From Myxococcus landrumus (lineage in GTDB: Bacteria > Myxococcota > Myxococcia > Myxococcales > Myxococcaceae), in NCBI RefSeq assembly GCF_017301635.1, contig NZ_CP071091.1, forward strand, positions 62,001 through 126,000: a stretch of 64,000 nt of DNA. Reading direction: 5' to 3'. The notes below the pieces were generated by a model. It worked only from the letters and a program-made list of their open reading frames with translations, ran no database searches and had not been told where the DNA came from. The stretch's first letter is position 1. Every line of letters begins with the position of its first letter. The translations under genes and the position numbers were made by a program. Shown one piece after another: positions 18,701 to 26,797 of this stretch.

Positions 18701-19185
18701 GTGGGGGTGGCCCGCACCTCCACGTCGATGAGCGCCTCGGGGCCATCCGAGCGCAGCGCCAGCAGCCGCGCATCCGAGTGGTTCTCCAATTGGTCGCGCA
18801 GCCGGTCCGTGGCCTCGTCGGGCACCGTCTTGCCCTGGAACCACCAATGCGTCTCCAGCCGGGGCAGGTACAGCCCGACGTAGGACTGGTGGGTGGGCGC
18901 GACGGTGCCCAGGAAGGTGAGGGGGGCCAGCGAGTTCTGCTCGGCACCCCAGACGGGAACGAGGGGCACCGTCATGGGGCGCGCGGTGGCGCCTGTCGCC
19001 GCGATGAACTCTGGGACCCGGCGTGGGTGGATGCGAGTGAGCTGGTCATCCAACGCCAGCATCAACTCTTCCGTGGCCTTCTCCACCGTGTCCGCGTGCA
19101 CGGAGAGGTGCGGTAGGGACAACGGGGTGAGTGTCACCCGTCCGCTGGCATGCCGTTGCACCCAACATTGAAAGCGAAAGTTCAT
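15775..19185 (-). CDS. Clp-like double-AAA+ ATPase fused to a release-factor (PCRF)-like domain (gene A of three)
   Basis: A 1136-residue protein, first gene of the operon. Its N-domain (1-165) is shared with genes B and C; an acidic then Pro-rich linker covers 180-230. AAA-1 has Walker A GPSGVGKS (276-283) but no acidic Walker B (ILALGHAIEL), so it probably binds ATP without cleaving it. AAA-2 is intact: GPTGVGKTE (552-560), LLDEIEK (616-622), TSN (658-660), FFRPEMFNRLD and YGARPLKR (761-768). Residues 815-1136 look like bacterial RF2: an N-terminal KMSRQPSFWEE helix start, a long coiled helical pair, a strand with PGRGG (951-955), then RISGP...LASEHGVHRF (1027-1045), and a tail with EDLRTQ and LRMEELLESW. 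The SPF stop-codon motif and the GGQ catalytic domain are both absent. The similarity is from my recall of RF2, not a search. Confidence 0.88.
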   Translation of the reverse strand: MNFRFQCWVQRHASGRVTLTPLSLPHLSVHADTVEKATEELMLALDDQLTRIHPRRVPEFIAATGATARPMTVPLVPVWGAEQNSLAPLTFLGTVAPTHQSYVGLYLPRLETHWWFQGKTVPDEATDRLRDQLENHSDARLLALRSDGPEALIDVEVRATPTRLSALSPRQLRMDIRPPPLPRDAPSEPEASSNDDSEEPRDEEDSWEPRKRVQRQDPSAKPAKPPPTPTLDRIGVPWHRLAADGQLDPAYEQHALVTLLRTRLAEKEAPALVLVGPSGVGKSAVLHALAEALRARTATAEERKRPFFFVDGSRLIAGEGMWGDWQQQVMKSVREANESHAILALGHAIELLDAGKSAHSDQNVAQLLLPLLATREVAVVAEATPESWALVERRNASFARLFSVIRVEEPSSESLARILSLVAKETPGATPLEVLPEALEECRFLCRRFLPYGAQVGNAVAFLRRLLSACAHTAQPRVTRWDAVRQFASESGIPESLLRDDMPLEPAQVRDFLSTRVLGQQAAVERVASVVSVLKSGLADTRKPLGSLLFVGPTGVGKTELSKALAELLFGSRERMVRLDMGEYAGPDALVRLLGDASTPGYLSATVRRQPFCVVLLDEIEKAHPAVHDSLLGVLGEGRLTDASGRFTDFRNAVIVLTSNLGADTWRARVGFDSLGGTPDTAALRTHYLAEVQRFFRPEMFNRLDDTIVFSPLSAELLRKLVVREVDAIRRRSGLSRHDAMLEVSESALDWLSARGFDPRYGARPLKRALERELVVPVAAWLAEHPRGGPVCLHIEAGQDHLTLRAEGLGGETEGLGRQPIEQVLEDAAALRAEVQRWSHSPPMVSLRRELTVFDKMSRQPSFWEERSLAEDVARKSGDARELDKTFRECAQQTEAIEDLLFEAHLSRAVDQAESLAREVTSLRKGFLPLRERLYSSLYEYAKGATLILVPGRGGWNRACFLARAYEGWCQQNSLSYKRYVFRKPTPKAGEKEKASKVRVPELWIEEKVDVEVVALKPVPLAYAVRISGPTLPMLLASEHGVHRFIEGSQATLVKVHFSPHPRDTTSALPELSELEKKLPRQEVRRVRPGSTETSGGSVEDLRTQARVRYDAGSLRMEELLESWMNWRVFTATEKD

Positions 19186-19340
19186 GAAGTGTGCTCAGGC
19201 TAACACGAGGCCGCGCAGTGACGGCGCGACCCGTCATGGGCTGACGCGCTCCGCCATGCAGATGACGCGGCCATGCGGCTGGACAGTCAGCGGCCTTCAG
19301 CGAAATCCTCGCCTTCGCGACACCTGCCGGGGGGCGTGTG

Positions 19341-21089
19341 ATGGAAGAGAGTCGTGCGAGGCTGATTGAGTCCATCCGGAGTTCGGTGCTGGGCGAGGGG
19401 CGAGTGCTCGACGGGCCCTATGGACCCCGACGGCTCACCTACGCGGACCATGCCGCGTCCGGACGCTCGTTGGCGTTCATCGAGGACTTCATCCGGGACC
19501 ACGTCCTCCCGCTCTATGCCAACACGCACTCGGAGACGTCCGGCACCGGCGCGCAGACCACGCGCTTTCGCGAGGATGCTCGCGATATCATCCATCAGGC
19601 GGTGGGCGGTGGGCCCGATGACGTGGTGCTCTTCTGTGGCTCGGGTGCGACGGGGGCGGTCTGCAAGCTCATCGACATCCTGAACCTGCGCATCCCCGCG
19701 GACCTCGATGCGCGCTTCGACCTGCGCTCGCGCATTCCGCCCGCACAGCGTCCCGTGGTCTTCGTGGGGCCCTACGAGCACCACAGCAATGACCTGCCCT
19801 GGCGTGAGTCCATCGCCGACGTCGTCACCATCGAGGAGGATGGCGACGGGCGCATCGACCAGGCGCATCTGGAGCGCGAGCTGGAGCGCTATCAGCATCG
19901 CCCGTTGCGCATCGGCAGCTTCTCCGCCGCCAGCAACGTCACGGGCATCCTCAGCGACCAGGAGGGCATTGGCGCGCTCCTGCAGCGGTACGGAGCGCTC
20001 TCCTTCTGGGACTTCGCCGCGGCGGGCCCGTACATCCGCGTCGAGATGAACGGACGCGAGGGCGGCCCGCGCGTGGAGAAGGACGCCGCGTTCTTGTCCC
20101 CGCACAAGTTCATCGGGGGCCCGGGCACCACGGGAGTGCTCGTCGTGAAGCGCAAGCTGCTGGGCAACCGCATCCCCACCGTGCCCGGAGGCGGCACGGT
20201 GTCGTACGTGAGCGGCAGCGAGCACATCTACCAGAGCGACCCCGTGCATCGGGAGGAGGGCGGCACTCCCGCCATCGTCGACTCCATCCGCGCGGGGCTC
20301 GTCTTCCAGCTTCGCGAAGCGGTGAGCGTGGAGACCATCGACGAGCTGGAGCAGGGGTTCGTCCGTCGCGCGCTCGCGCACTGGGGTGGCAATCCGGCGC
20401 TGCGCATCCTGGGCAACCCCGCGTTGCGGCGGCTGCCCATCGTGAGCTTCCTGGTGCGTCACGGAGATGCCTATCTGCATCACAACTTCGTGGTGGCCTT
20501 GCTCAATGACTTGTTTGGCATCCAGGCCCGCGGAGGCTGTTCGTGTGCGGGGCCCTATGGCCATCGCCTGCTCGGCATCGACCCCGTCACCAGCCACCGC
20601 TTCCAGGACGTCATCGTGCAGGGCACGGATGGCGTGAAGCCGGGCTGGGTGCGGTTGGGCTTCAACTACTTCCTCTCCGAGACGACGTTCGACTTCCTCC
20701 TCGACGCGGTGGACTTCGTCTCCGCCGAGGGCTGGAAGTTCCTGCCGCACTACGCGCTGGACCCGGTGACGGGCCAGTGGCGGCATCGCGGCCACCAGCG
20801 GGTGCTGCGACGTTTGGGAGACCTCTCGTATACGAGCGGCGTGAGCGAGTCCCCCGCGCCTGGTTCCTCCGCGCCGGAGTCGGAGCTCCCCTCGTATGTG
20901 ATGTGGGCGCGGAGCCTCATCTCGCGAGTGCTCCCTGATGCGAGTGAAGGCGCGGGAGCCGACGCCTCGCTCTCACCCGCGGCCGAACGCCTGCGCTGGT
21001 TCCCGCTGCCCGAAGAGGTGCGAGAAGTCCTGACGCGCGAGCACGCCGCGGCGACGCCCGAGGCTCCCTTCCGGCTTCAGCGGGCTTGA
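19341..21089 (+). CDS. Class V aminotransferase (cysteine desulfurase-like)
   Basis: A 582-residue PLP enzyme of aminotransferase class V. Visible family features are YADHAASGRS near residue 35, a GSGATGAV cofactor loop, DFAAAGPYI, and the PLP-lysine motif SPHKFIGGPGTTG. A cysteine-containing loop GGCSCAGPYG in the C-terminal half resembles the active-site cysteine region of desulfurases, but a sulfur role is not proven. The C-terminal 120 residues are an unusual extension without a clear domain. GTG 19338 immediately precedes ATG 19341; I chose the ATG. The gene diverges from the Clp-like operon across a gap of about 155 bases, so the two may share regulation. The next genes downstream belong to sulfate uptake, but a separate promoter lies between. 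Confidence 0.85.
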   Translation: MEESRARLIESIRSSVLGEGRVLDGPYGPRRLTYADHAASGRSLAFIEDFIRDHVLPLYANTHSETSGTGAQTTRFREDARDIIHQAVGGGPDDVVLFCGSGATGAVCKLIDILNLRIPADLDARFDLRSRIPPAQRPVVFVGPYEHHSNDLPWRESIADVVTIEEDGDGRIDQAHLERELERYQHRPLRIGSFSAASNVTGILSDQEGIGALLQRYGALSFWDFAAAGPYIRVEMNGREGGPRVEKDAAFLSPHKFIGGPGTTGVLVVKRKLLGNRIPTVPGGGTVSYVSGSEHIYQSDPVHREEGGTPAIVDSIRAGLVFQLREAVSVETIDELEQGFVRRALAHWGGNPALRILGNPALRRLPIVSFLVRHGDAYLHHNFVVALLNDLFGIQARGGCSCAGPYGHRLLGIDPVTSHRFQDVIVQGTDGVKPGWVRLGFNYFLSETTFDFLLDAVDFVSAEGWKFLPHYALDPVTGQWRHRGHQRVLRRLGDLSYTSGVSESPAPGSSAPESELPSYVMWARSLISRVLPDASEGAGADASLSPAAERLRWFPLPEEVREVLTREHAAATPEAPFRLQRA

Positions 21090-21191
21090 GGATGACGGCG
21101 CCTTTGGTGGCAGAGGGTGTGTGGCTGTCACCACCTGGATGGAACCCGGGGGAAGTGAGGGAGGCGAGGGAGCGTCCCGGGTGGGGGTGCG

Positions 21192-21220
21192 TTGACAAGG
21201 AAGAAGGGCCCGTGCATCGT
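21192..21220 (+). promoter_or_regulatory. Candidate promoter for cysteine leader / sulfate operon
   Basis: A perfect TTGACA -35 box at 21192-21197 is followed after 17 bases by CATCGT (21215-21220), a weak -10 match. Initiation would fall around 21227, leaving about six bases before the leader ATG at 21233. No Shine-Dalgarno sequence precedes that ATG, so the leader may be translated from a nearly leaderless transcript. Confidence 0.5.
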
Positions 21221-21232
21221 GCAGCCACTTTC

Positions 21233-21310
21233 ATGAGCCTCCGACCGACCCCCCACGCTTGTTGCTGCTGTGACGCACCAGCGGTGGGCGCCTGTCGACC
21301 CGTGGCCTGA
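21233..21310 (+). CDS. Polycysteine leader peptide (25 aa)
   Basis: A 25-codon ORF with four consecutive cysteine codons (10-13, bases 21260-21271) and a fifth at codon 21. It lies 114 bases upstream of a sulfate uptake operon. Cysteine is the product of sulfate assimilation, so a Cys-codon run there is what a ribosome-mediated attenuator would need. Polycysteine uORFs are known as cysteine-responsive attenuators in mycobacteria; I am not aware of one described in myxobacteria. The peptide itself probably has no function beyond being translated. It lacks a Shine-Dalgarno sequence, fitting leaderless translation. The overlapping longer frame from 21086 has no merit of its own. Confidence 0.68.
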   Translation: MSLRPTPHACCCCDAPAVGACRPVA

Positions 21311-21362
21311 AACCCCGGGAAGAGCTGGTTCGAAGAGCCCACCATCCGCGAGGAGGTGGGCT
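21283..21362 (+). promoter_or_regulatory. Attenuator: competing hairpins after the Cys leader
   Basis: Three segments can pair in two exclusive ways. Segment 1 is GGTGGGC (21283-21289, inside the leader ORF just after the Cys run). Segment 2 is GCCCACC (21337-21343). Segment 3 is GGTGGGC (21355-21361). Segments 2 and 3 form a perfect 8-bp stem (AGCCCACC with GGTGGGCT, 11-base loop) followed by TTCGGCTTTCT, a terminator-like hairpin. Segments 1 and 2 would form an antiterminator. A ribosome stalled on the Cys codons would leave segment 1 free and favour antitermination, giving expression when cysteine is scarce. The pairings are direct; the mechanism is inferred. Confidence 0.62.
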
Positions 21363-21423
21363 TTCGGCTTTCTGAGGTCCCGAAACCACGTCCATCGCGC
21401 CCCTCTCGCAGTCGAGGAACCGC

Positions 21424-22737
21424 ATGGCACGTCCCTCACCGCATCATCGACTCTCCACCTTCGCCGCGGGGCTGGTGCTGCTCCTGGCGCCGCTCGCCGC
21501 GGCCCAGACACCCCCTCCACAAGCACCGCCCGCACCGCCGCCAGCCTCCTCGGAGGGCGCCGTCATCAAGGCGACTCCGGAGGGGTTCTCCATTGCCTCC
21601 GCCGACAAGGCATTCCTGCTGAAGCTGCGCGGCTACCTCCAGGTGGATGGCCGCTTCTTCGAGAGCAAGGCGGACCGCTCCGGCGCCACCACGTTCCTCA
21701 TGCGGCGCGCGCGGCCCGTCCTCGAGGGGACACTCTTCCACCAGTTCGACTTCCGGTTGATGGCGGACTTCTCGCCCAACGTGCCGCCGCTCTGGGATGC
21801 CTATCTGGAGTACCGCCCGCGCAAGGAGGTCCGCGTGCGGGTGGGCCGCTTCCGTCCTCCCGTGGGGCTGGAGCGAAACCAGTCCGCGCTCAACGTTCCC
21901 TTCATCGAGCGTGCGCTGCCCACGGACCTGGTGCCCAACCGCGACGTGGGCGTGATGGTGCATGGTGAGTTGTTGGGCGGAGTGCTGGCCTACGCCGTGG
22001 GCGGCTTCAACGGCACGGCGGATGGCGCGAACGCCGACAGCAACATCGACGACAGCTTCGACCTGGCGGCGCGTGTGTTCGCCCATCCCTTCCGCGCCAC
22101 GAAGCTTCAGTGGCTCTCGGGGCTGGGGCTGGGGGTCGCCGCCTCGCGCGGCAACCAGTTCGGGTCGGCGTCCACGACGGGCGAGGCGCCGCTGCGCAGC
22201 ATGGGGCAGCAGACGTTCTTCATCTTCCGCACGGGGACGGGAGCGGGGCAGACGGTGATGGCCCATGGCGAGCACACCCGCATCTCACCGCAAGGCTACT
22301 TCTACGCGGGGCCGCTGGGCGTGCTGGCCGAGTACGTGAACTCCACGCAGGAGGTGAACCTGGGCGAGCAGCATGCGCGCCTGCGCTTCGAGGCGTGGCA
22401 GGCCACGGCGACGTGGGTGCTCTTCGGCGGCAAGGCGGCCTACGAGGGCCTCAAGCCCACGGACCCGTTCGGTGCCGAGTCGGGAGGGTGGGGCGCGGTG
22501 GAGATTGGAGGCCGCTACACGGAGCTCGACGTCGACCCGGACGCGTTCCCCATCTTCGCGGACCCGGCGGTCTCCGCGCGCCACGCAGAGGGGTGGGGTG
22601 CCGTCGCCAACTGGTACCTCAACAACAACGTCCGCGTCGCCGCCTCGTATGACCACACGACGTTCAAGGGGGGCGCCGTCGAGGGAGACCGCATCCCCGA
22701 GTCCGTCATCATGTCCCGCTTTCAGGTGAGCTGGTGA
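21424..22737 (+). CDS. Outer-membrane porin, OprP/OprO family, of the sulfate operon
   Basis: A 437-residue beta-barrel protein with a signal peptide (residues 1-27, cleavage after LAAAQ) and a Pro-rich spacer. The remaining sequence alternates amphipathic strands with Gly/Asp turns and contains the phosphate/pyrophosphate-selective porin pattern ([26 protein letters not shown], a C-terminal QVSW). Being the first gene before sulfate transport genes, it is probably an anion channel for sulfate or sulfonates rather than phosphate; this is inferred from context. GAGG precedes ATG 21424 by about eight bases. It is 11 bases upstream of the sulfate-binding protein gene, so they are probably co-transcribed under the leader attenuator. 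Confidence 0.85.
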   Translation: MARPSPHHRLSTFAAGLVLLLAPLAAAQTPPPQAPPAPPPASSEGAVIKATPEGFSIASADKAFLLKLRGYLQVDGRFFESKADRSGATTFLMRRARPVLEGTLFHQFDFRLMADFSPNVPPLWDAYLEYRPRKEVRVRVGRFRPPVGLERNQSALNVPFIERALPTDLVPNRDVGVMVHGELLGGVLAYAVGGFNGTADGANADSNIDDSFDLAARVFAHPFRATKLQWLSGLGLGVAASRGNQFGSASTTGEAPLRSMGQQTFFIFRTGTGAGQTVMAHGEHTRISPQGYFYAGPLGVLAEYVNSTQEVNLGEQHARLRFEAWQATATWVLFGGKAAYEGLKPTDPFGAESGGWGAVEIGGRYTELDVDPDAFPIFADPAVSARHAEGWGAVANWYLNNNVRVAASYDHTTFKGGAVEGDRIPESVIMSRFQVSW

Positions 22738-22748
22738 AAGGCCCGTCC

Positions 22749-23777
22749 ATGCGTACCCATTCCTGGCTGTTCCCACTCCTCCTGGTCGCCTTCGTGGGGT
22801 GCTCGAAGTCCGGGGGCGAAGGTTCGGGCCCCAGCGCCGTCACGCTGCTCAATGTCTCGTATGACCCCACGCGCGAGTTGTACGTGGACGTCAACGCGGC
22901 CTTCTCGAAGCACTGGGAGGCGACGCATCAGCAGAAGGTCACCATCAAGCAATCTCACGGCGGCTCCGGCAAGCAGGCGCGGGCTGTCATCGACGGGCTC
23001 GACGCGGACGTCGTCACCCTGGCGCTCGCCTACGACGTGGACATGCTCGCCGACAAGGCGTCGCTGATTCCCGAGGGATGGCAGAAGCGGCTGGCGAACA
23101 ACAGCGCGCCGTACACCTCCACCATCGTCTTCGTGGTGAGGAAGGGGAACCCCAAGGGCATCCGCGACTGGGATGACCTGGTGCGCGACGGTGTCTCCGT
23201 CATCACCCCCAACCCGAAGACGTCCGGAGGCGCGCGGTGGAACTACCTGGCTGCCTGGGGCCACGCGCTGCGCAAGCCAGGAGGGACCGAGCAGAGCGCA
23301 CGTGCCTTCGTGGAGTCGCTGTTCCGTCACGTGCCCGTGCTGGACTCGGGAGCACGAGGCGCCACCACCACGTTCGCGGAGCGCGGCCTGGGCGATGTGC
23401 TCATCGCCTGGGAGAACGAGGCGTTCCTGCTGACGGACGAGGTGGGCAAGGAGCGGTTTGAAATCGTCGTCCCGTCGACGAGCATCGTGGCCGAGCCTCC
23501 CGTCACCGTCGTGGACCGCAACGTGGACAAGCGAGGCACCCGCGCGGTGGCGGAGGCCTACCTCCAGTTCCTCTACTCCGAAGAGGGACAGCGGCTCGTG
23601 GCGAAGCACCACTACCGTCCGCGCTCGGAGGAGGTCGCCCAGAAGGATGGGGCGCGCTTCCCGAAGCTGGCGCTCTTCACCATCGACGAAGTCTTTGGCG
23701 GCTGGCGCAAGGCCCAGTCGGCTCACTTCGACGACGGTGGCGTCTTCGACTCCATCTACGTCCCCCAGGCGCGCTGA
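22749..23777 (+). CDS. sbp: Sulfate-binding lipoprotein (Sbp)
   Basis: A 342-residue periplasmic solute-binding protein for sulfate/thiosulfate. The family signature [11 protein letters not shown] occurs near residue 36, followed by the typical [10 protein letters not shown] ligand loop. A lipobox ends in Cys18 (AFVGCSK), so it is lipid-anchored, unlike the soluble E. coli Sbp. ATG 22749 was preferred over GTG 22734 since it directly starts the signal sequence. It delivers sulfate to the CysTW permease encoded next, with the cysT start 3 bases after its stop. Confidence 0.95.
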   Translation: MRTHSWLFPLLLVAFVGCSKSGGEGSGPSAVTLLNVSYDPTRELYVDVNAAFSKHWEATHQQKVTIKQSHGGSGKQARAVIDGLDADVVTLALAYDVDMLADKASLIPEGWQKRLANNSAPYTSTIVFVVRKGNPKGIRDWDDLVRDGVSVITPNPKTSGGARWNYLAAWGHALRKPGGTEQSARAFVESLFRHVPVLDSGARGATTTFAERGLGDVLIAWENEAFLLTDEVGKERFEIVVPSTSIVAEPPVTVVDRNVDKRGTRAVAEAYLQFLYSEEGQRLVAKHHYRPRSEEVAQKDGARFPKLALFTIDEVFGGWRKAQSAHFDDGGVFDSIYVPQAR

Positions 23778-23780
23778 GCC

Positions 23781-24623
23781 ATGGCGACCCATGCTCGCAG
23801 GCACGTCCTGCCTGGCTTCAAGCTGTCACTGGGTTTCACCTGGACCTATGTCGGGCTGCTCGTCCTCATCCCGCTCTCCAGCCTCTTCCTCAAGACGTTC
23901 TCCCTGACGTGGCCGCAGTTCTGGGAGACGGTGACGGCGCCTCGCGCCCTCGCGGCGTACCGGCTCAGCTTTGGTGCGTCGTTCGTGGCGGCGCTGGCCA
24001 ACGTCGTCTTCGGACTCCTGGTGGCATGGGTGCTCGTGCGCTACCGCTTTCCGGGCCGCTCCTTCGTGGAGTCGCTGGTGGACCTGCCCTTCGCGCTGCC
24101 CACCGCGGTGGCGGGGCTGACGCTCACCACGCTGTTCTCCTCGAAGGGTTGGTATGGCCAGCACCTGGAGGCGCTGGGCTTCAAGGTGGCCTACTCCTCC
24201 GTGGGCGTGGCCGTGGCGCTGACCTTCATCGGCTTGCCCTTCGTGGTGCGCACGGTGCAGCCCGTCCTGGAGGACATCGACGCGGACGTCGAGGAGGCCG
24301 CGGCGACGCTGGGCGCCACCCCCACGCAGACCTTCACGCGGGTGTTGTTCCCAGCGATTCTTCCCGCGCTGCTCAGCGGCTTCACCCTGGCGTTCGCCCG
24401 GGCGCTGGGCGAGTACGGCTCCGTCGTCTTCATCTCGGGCAACATGCCGCTGCGCACGGAGATTGTTCCGCTGCTCATCGTCACCAAGCTGGAGCAGTAC
24501 GACTACGCGGGCGCCACGGCCATCGCCGTCGTGATGCTGGTGGCGTCGTTCCTCCTCTTGCTCATCGTCAACGTGCTCCAGCGCTGGAGCCACCGCCGGC
24601 TGGAAGCCCGGCCTGGAGCGTGA
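23781..24623 (+). CDS. cysT: Sulfate ABC transporter permease CysT
   Basis: A 280-residue inner-membrane permease with six predicted helices. It carries the ABC permease EAA loop ([15 protein letters not shown] near residue 170), which contacts the CysA ATPase. The sequence [14 protein letters not shown] is diagnostic of CysT/CysU. It pairs with CysW to form the sulfate channel. Its stop lies just upstream of the cysW start, indicating co-translation. Confidence 0.95.
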   Translation: MATHARRHVLPGFKLSLGFTWTYVGLLVLIPLSSLFLKTFSLTWPQFWETVTAPRALAAYRLSFGASFVAALANVVFGLLVAWVLVRYRFPGRSFVESLVDLPFALPTAVAGLTLTTLFSSKGWYGQHLEALGFKVAYSSVGVAVALTFIGLPFVVRTVQPVLEDIDADVEEAAATLGATPTQTFTRVLFPAILPALLSGFTLAFARALGEYGSVVFISGNMPLRTEIVPLLIVTKLEQYDYAGATAIAVVMLVASFLLLLIVNVLQRWSHRRLEARPGA

Positions 24624-24628
24624 CGGAC

Positions 24629-25480
24629 ATGCTCGCCCCCTCGATATGGATGTCGCGTCGCAACACGCGGACCCTGGAAGGCTCGGCCTGGGTCCGTTGG
24701 TCGCTCATCCTCCTGGCGCTGGGCTTCCTGGCGCTCTTTCTCTTCGTCCCGCTGGTGGCCGTCTTCTCCTTCGCCTTCCAGAAGGGCTGGGAGGCGTACC
24801 TGGCGGCCATCGTCGAACCCGAGGCCCGCTCCGCCATCTTCCTCACGTTGACGGCGGCGGCCATCGCGGTGCCCCTCAACCTCGTCTTCGGCCTGGCCGC
24901 CGCGTGGCTCCTGGCGCGGTTCCGCTTCCGGGGACGCTCGCTGCTGCTGACGCTCATCGACCTGCCGTTCAGCGTGTCGCCCGTCATCGCGGGGCTCATC
25001 TTCGTGCTGCTCTTCGGGCGGCAGGGCTGGCTGGGCCCGTTCCTGGCCGAGCACGACATCCAGGTCATCTTCGCGGTGCCGGGCATCGTCCTGGCGACGG
25101 TGTTCATCACCTTCCCGTTCGTCGCCCGGGAGGTGCTGCCGGTGATGCAGACGCAGGGCAGCGACGAGGAGGAAGCGGCGCTGACGTTGGGGGCGGGAGG
25201 CTGGCGCACGTTCCTGCGCGTCACGCTGCCGAAGGTGAAGTGGGGTGTGCTCTATGGCGTCATCCTCTGCAACGCGCGAGCGATGGGAGAGTTTGGCGCG
25301 GTCTCCGTGGTGTCCGGGCACGTGCGGGGTGTCACCACGACGCTGCCGCTGCACGCGGAGATTCTCTACAACGAATACGATTTCGCGGGTGCGTTCGCCG
25401 TGGCGTCTCTGCTGACGCTGCTCGCGCTCGTGACGCTCGTGCTGAAGAAGTACGTGGAGTGGAGGAGCGAGGTGTCATGA
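24629..25480 (+). CDS. cysW: Sulfate ABC transporter permease CysW
   Basis: A 283-residue membrane permease, partner of CysT. It has six helices, an EAA loop ([16 protein letters not shown]) and the family-specific [16 protein letters not shown]. Two starts are possible: GTG 24620, overlapping the cysT stop, and ATG 24629. GGAG at 24615-24618 is spaced correctly only for ATG 24629, so that start is used. The stop overlaps the cysA start by four bases (ATGA). Confidence 0.94.
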   Translation: MLAPSIWMSRRNTRTLEGSAWVRWSLILLALGFLALFLFVPLVAVFSFAFQKGWEAYLAAIVEPEARSAIFLTLTAAAIAVPLNLVFGLAAAWLLARFRFRGRSLLLTLIDLPFSVSPVIAGLIFVLLFGRQGWLGPFLAEHDIQVIFAVPGIVLATVFITFPFVAREVLPVMQTQGSDEEEAALTLGAGGWRTFLRVTLPKVKWGVLYGVILCNARAMGEFGAVSVVSGHVRGVTTTLPLHAEILYNEYDFAGAFAVASLLTLLALVTLVLKKYVEWRSEVS

Positions 25481-26544
25481 GCATCATCGTCGAGCAACTC
25501 ACCCGGCGTTTTTCCCCGGGCGGCAGTCCCGCCGTCGCGGATGTCTCCTTCCACGCGCCCAAGGGCGCCATCACCTCCCTGTTGGGGCCGTCCGGCGCGG
25601 GCAAGTCCACGCTCCTTCGCCTTATCGCGGGACTGGAGGTGCCCGACGTGGGTCGGGTCCTCATCGACGGCGTGGACTGTACGTCCCTGCCCGTGCAGCA
25701 ACGCAACGTGGGCGTCGTGTTCCAGAGCTACGCCCTGTTCCGTCACATGACGGTGCGGGAGAACATCGCCTTCGGCCTCAACGTGCGGAAGCTGCCTCGC
25801 GAGCAGGTGGAGGCTCGCGTGGACGAGATGCTGCGCCTGGTCCAACTCGAAGCGCTGGGCGGGCGTCACCCCGGTCAGCTCTCCGGTGGACAGCGTCAGC
25901 GCGTGGCCTTCGCGCGGGCGCTGGCCATCCGCCCTCGGGTGTTGTTGTTGGACGAGCCCTTCGGGGCGCTCGACACCCGCGTGCGGGAGGAGCTGCGGGA
26001 GTGGCTCCACGCGCTGCACGAGAGCACGGGGCTGACGACGCTGCTGGTGACCCATGACCAGCAGGAGGCCCTGGAAATTTCGCAGCACGTCGTGGTGATG
26101 AGCGAGGGGCGCATGGCGCAGTCGGGCTCACCGGAGGACATCTACGACCGGCCCCTGTCGCCCTTCGTCGCGTCGTTCATCGGCGGGGCGAGTGTCCTCC
26201 GCGGCCACGTCCTGGAGGGCAGGGTGGCGGTGGGTTCGCTCGCGTTGGCGGTGCCTCCGGCCGCTCGCGAGGGGGAGGCTGTGCATGCCTTCGTGAGGCC
26301 CCACGACGTGAAGCTGGCTCGGACGGTGGTGGGAGGGCGGGGGCTCTCGCCGGTGATGGGCACGGTGGAGCGGCTGAAGTCCGTGGGCGGCTTCGTCAAG
26401 GTGCTGCTGCGTCTGCCTTCTGGGGACGAAGTCACCGTCCAGGTGCCTCGCACGGAGTTCGATGAGCTGGGTGTCACCGAGGGCGACGCGGTCCACGCGG
26501 ATGTGCGCACCGCCACCGTCTTCGTGGGGGACTACGCCATCTGA
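25477..26544 (+). CDS. cysA: Sulfate ABC transporter ATPase CysA
   Basis: A 355-residue ATPase that drives sulfate/thiosulfate import. It has Walker [10 protein letters not shown] (37-45), a Q-loop in VFQSYALF, the signature LSGGQRQR (near 137), Walker [12 protein letters not shown] and the H-loop VTHDQQEA. The C-terminal 110 residues form the TOBE-type regulatory domain usual for CysA. It is the last gene of the operon; a UUCG-loop hairpin follows. It acts at the inner face of the cytoplasmic membrane with CysT and CysW. Confidence 0.95.
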   Translation: MSIIVEQLTRRFSPGGSPAVADVSFHAPKGAITSLLGPSGAGKSTLLRLIAGLEVPDVGRVLIDGVDCTSLPVQQRNVGVVFQSYALFRHMTVRENIAFGLNVRKLPREQVEARVDEMLRLVQLEALGGRHPGQLSGGQRQRVAFARALAIRPRVLLLDEPFGALDTRVREELREWLHALHESTGLTTLLVTHDQQEALEISQHVVVMSEGRMAQSGSPEDIYDRPLSPFVASFIGGASVLRGHVLEGRVAVGSLALAVPPAAREGEAVHAFVRPHDVKLARTVVGGRGLSPVMGTVERLKSVGGFVKVLLRLPSGDEVTVQVPRTEFDELGVTEGDAVHADVRTATVFVGDYAI

Positions 26545-26565
26545 CGCGCGGGGAATTCAAGGCGG

Positions 26566-26583
26566 GCGCCTCTTCGGAGGCGC
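26566..26583 (+). terminator. Hairpin with UUCG loop after cysA
   Basis: A perfect 7-bp stem, GCGCCTC (26566-26572) with GAGGCGC (26577-26583), closes an extra-stable TTCG tetraloop 22 bases after the cysA stop. No T-run follows. The rest of the gap to the next gene holds two more short hairpins (CCAGGG-ATG-CCCTGG at 26661-26675 and GGCCCGT...ACGGGCC at 26691-26713). Confidence 0.55.
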
Positions 26584-26773
26584 TCATGACGTAGCGCAAC
26601 ATCCGCCGCGTCGCTGTCTCCCCATCCGGTGTGTCAGAGGGGAGGTTCATCGGGTGGAAGCCAGGGATGCCCTGGCGCGCATACCAGCAAGGCCCGTGAC
26701 ATGGGGACGGGCCTCCGGTGCTTGTCTGGAATCGTAAACTTCAATCGCCTTGGGATGCATGGTTTGGTATTTC

Positions 26774-26789
26774 TGACAATGCATTGTCA
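26774..26789. promoter_or_regulatory. Perfect 16-bp palindrome at the head of the biosynthetic cluster
   Basis: TGACAATGCATTGTCA is a perfect palindrome ending eight bases before the ATG at 26798. A third half-site, TTGACAATG, overlaps the start codon itself (26792-26800). The surrounding 60 bases are notably AT-rich compared with the rest of the window, as expected of a promoter. A repressor bound here would cover the start of the first biosynthetic gene. The regulator is not identifiable from the window. Confidence 0.55.
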
Positions 26790-26797
26790 TATTGACA

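Noticed and set aside
10079..19185. Clp-like operon as T6SS ClpV, ordinary ClpB or a ClpAP protease
   Set aside because: No Clp N-domain repeats, no ClpB middle coiled coil between the AAA modules that I can see, no ClpP-binding loop, and no secretion-system genes nearby.
21090..21423. SAM or other sulfur-related riboswitch upstream of the sulfate operon
   Set aside because: I could not find the conserved core of SAM-type riboswitches; the polycysteine leader with competing hairpins explains the region better.
21270..21968. Plus-strand ORF overlapping the attenuator and porin start
   Set aside because: It overlaps the porin gene in another frame, has no recognisable sequence features, and would read through the hairpins.
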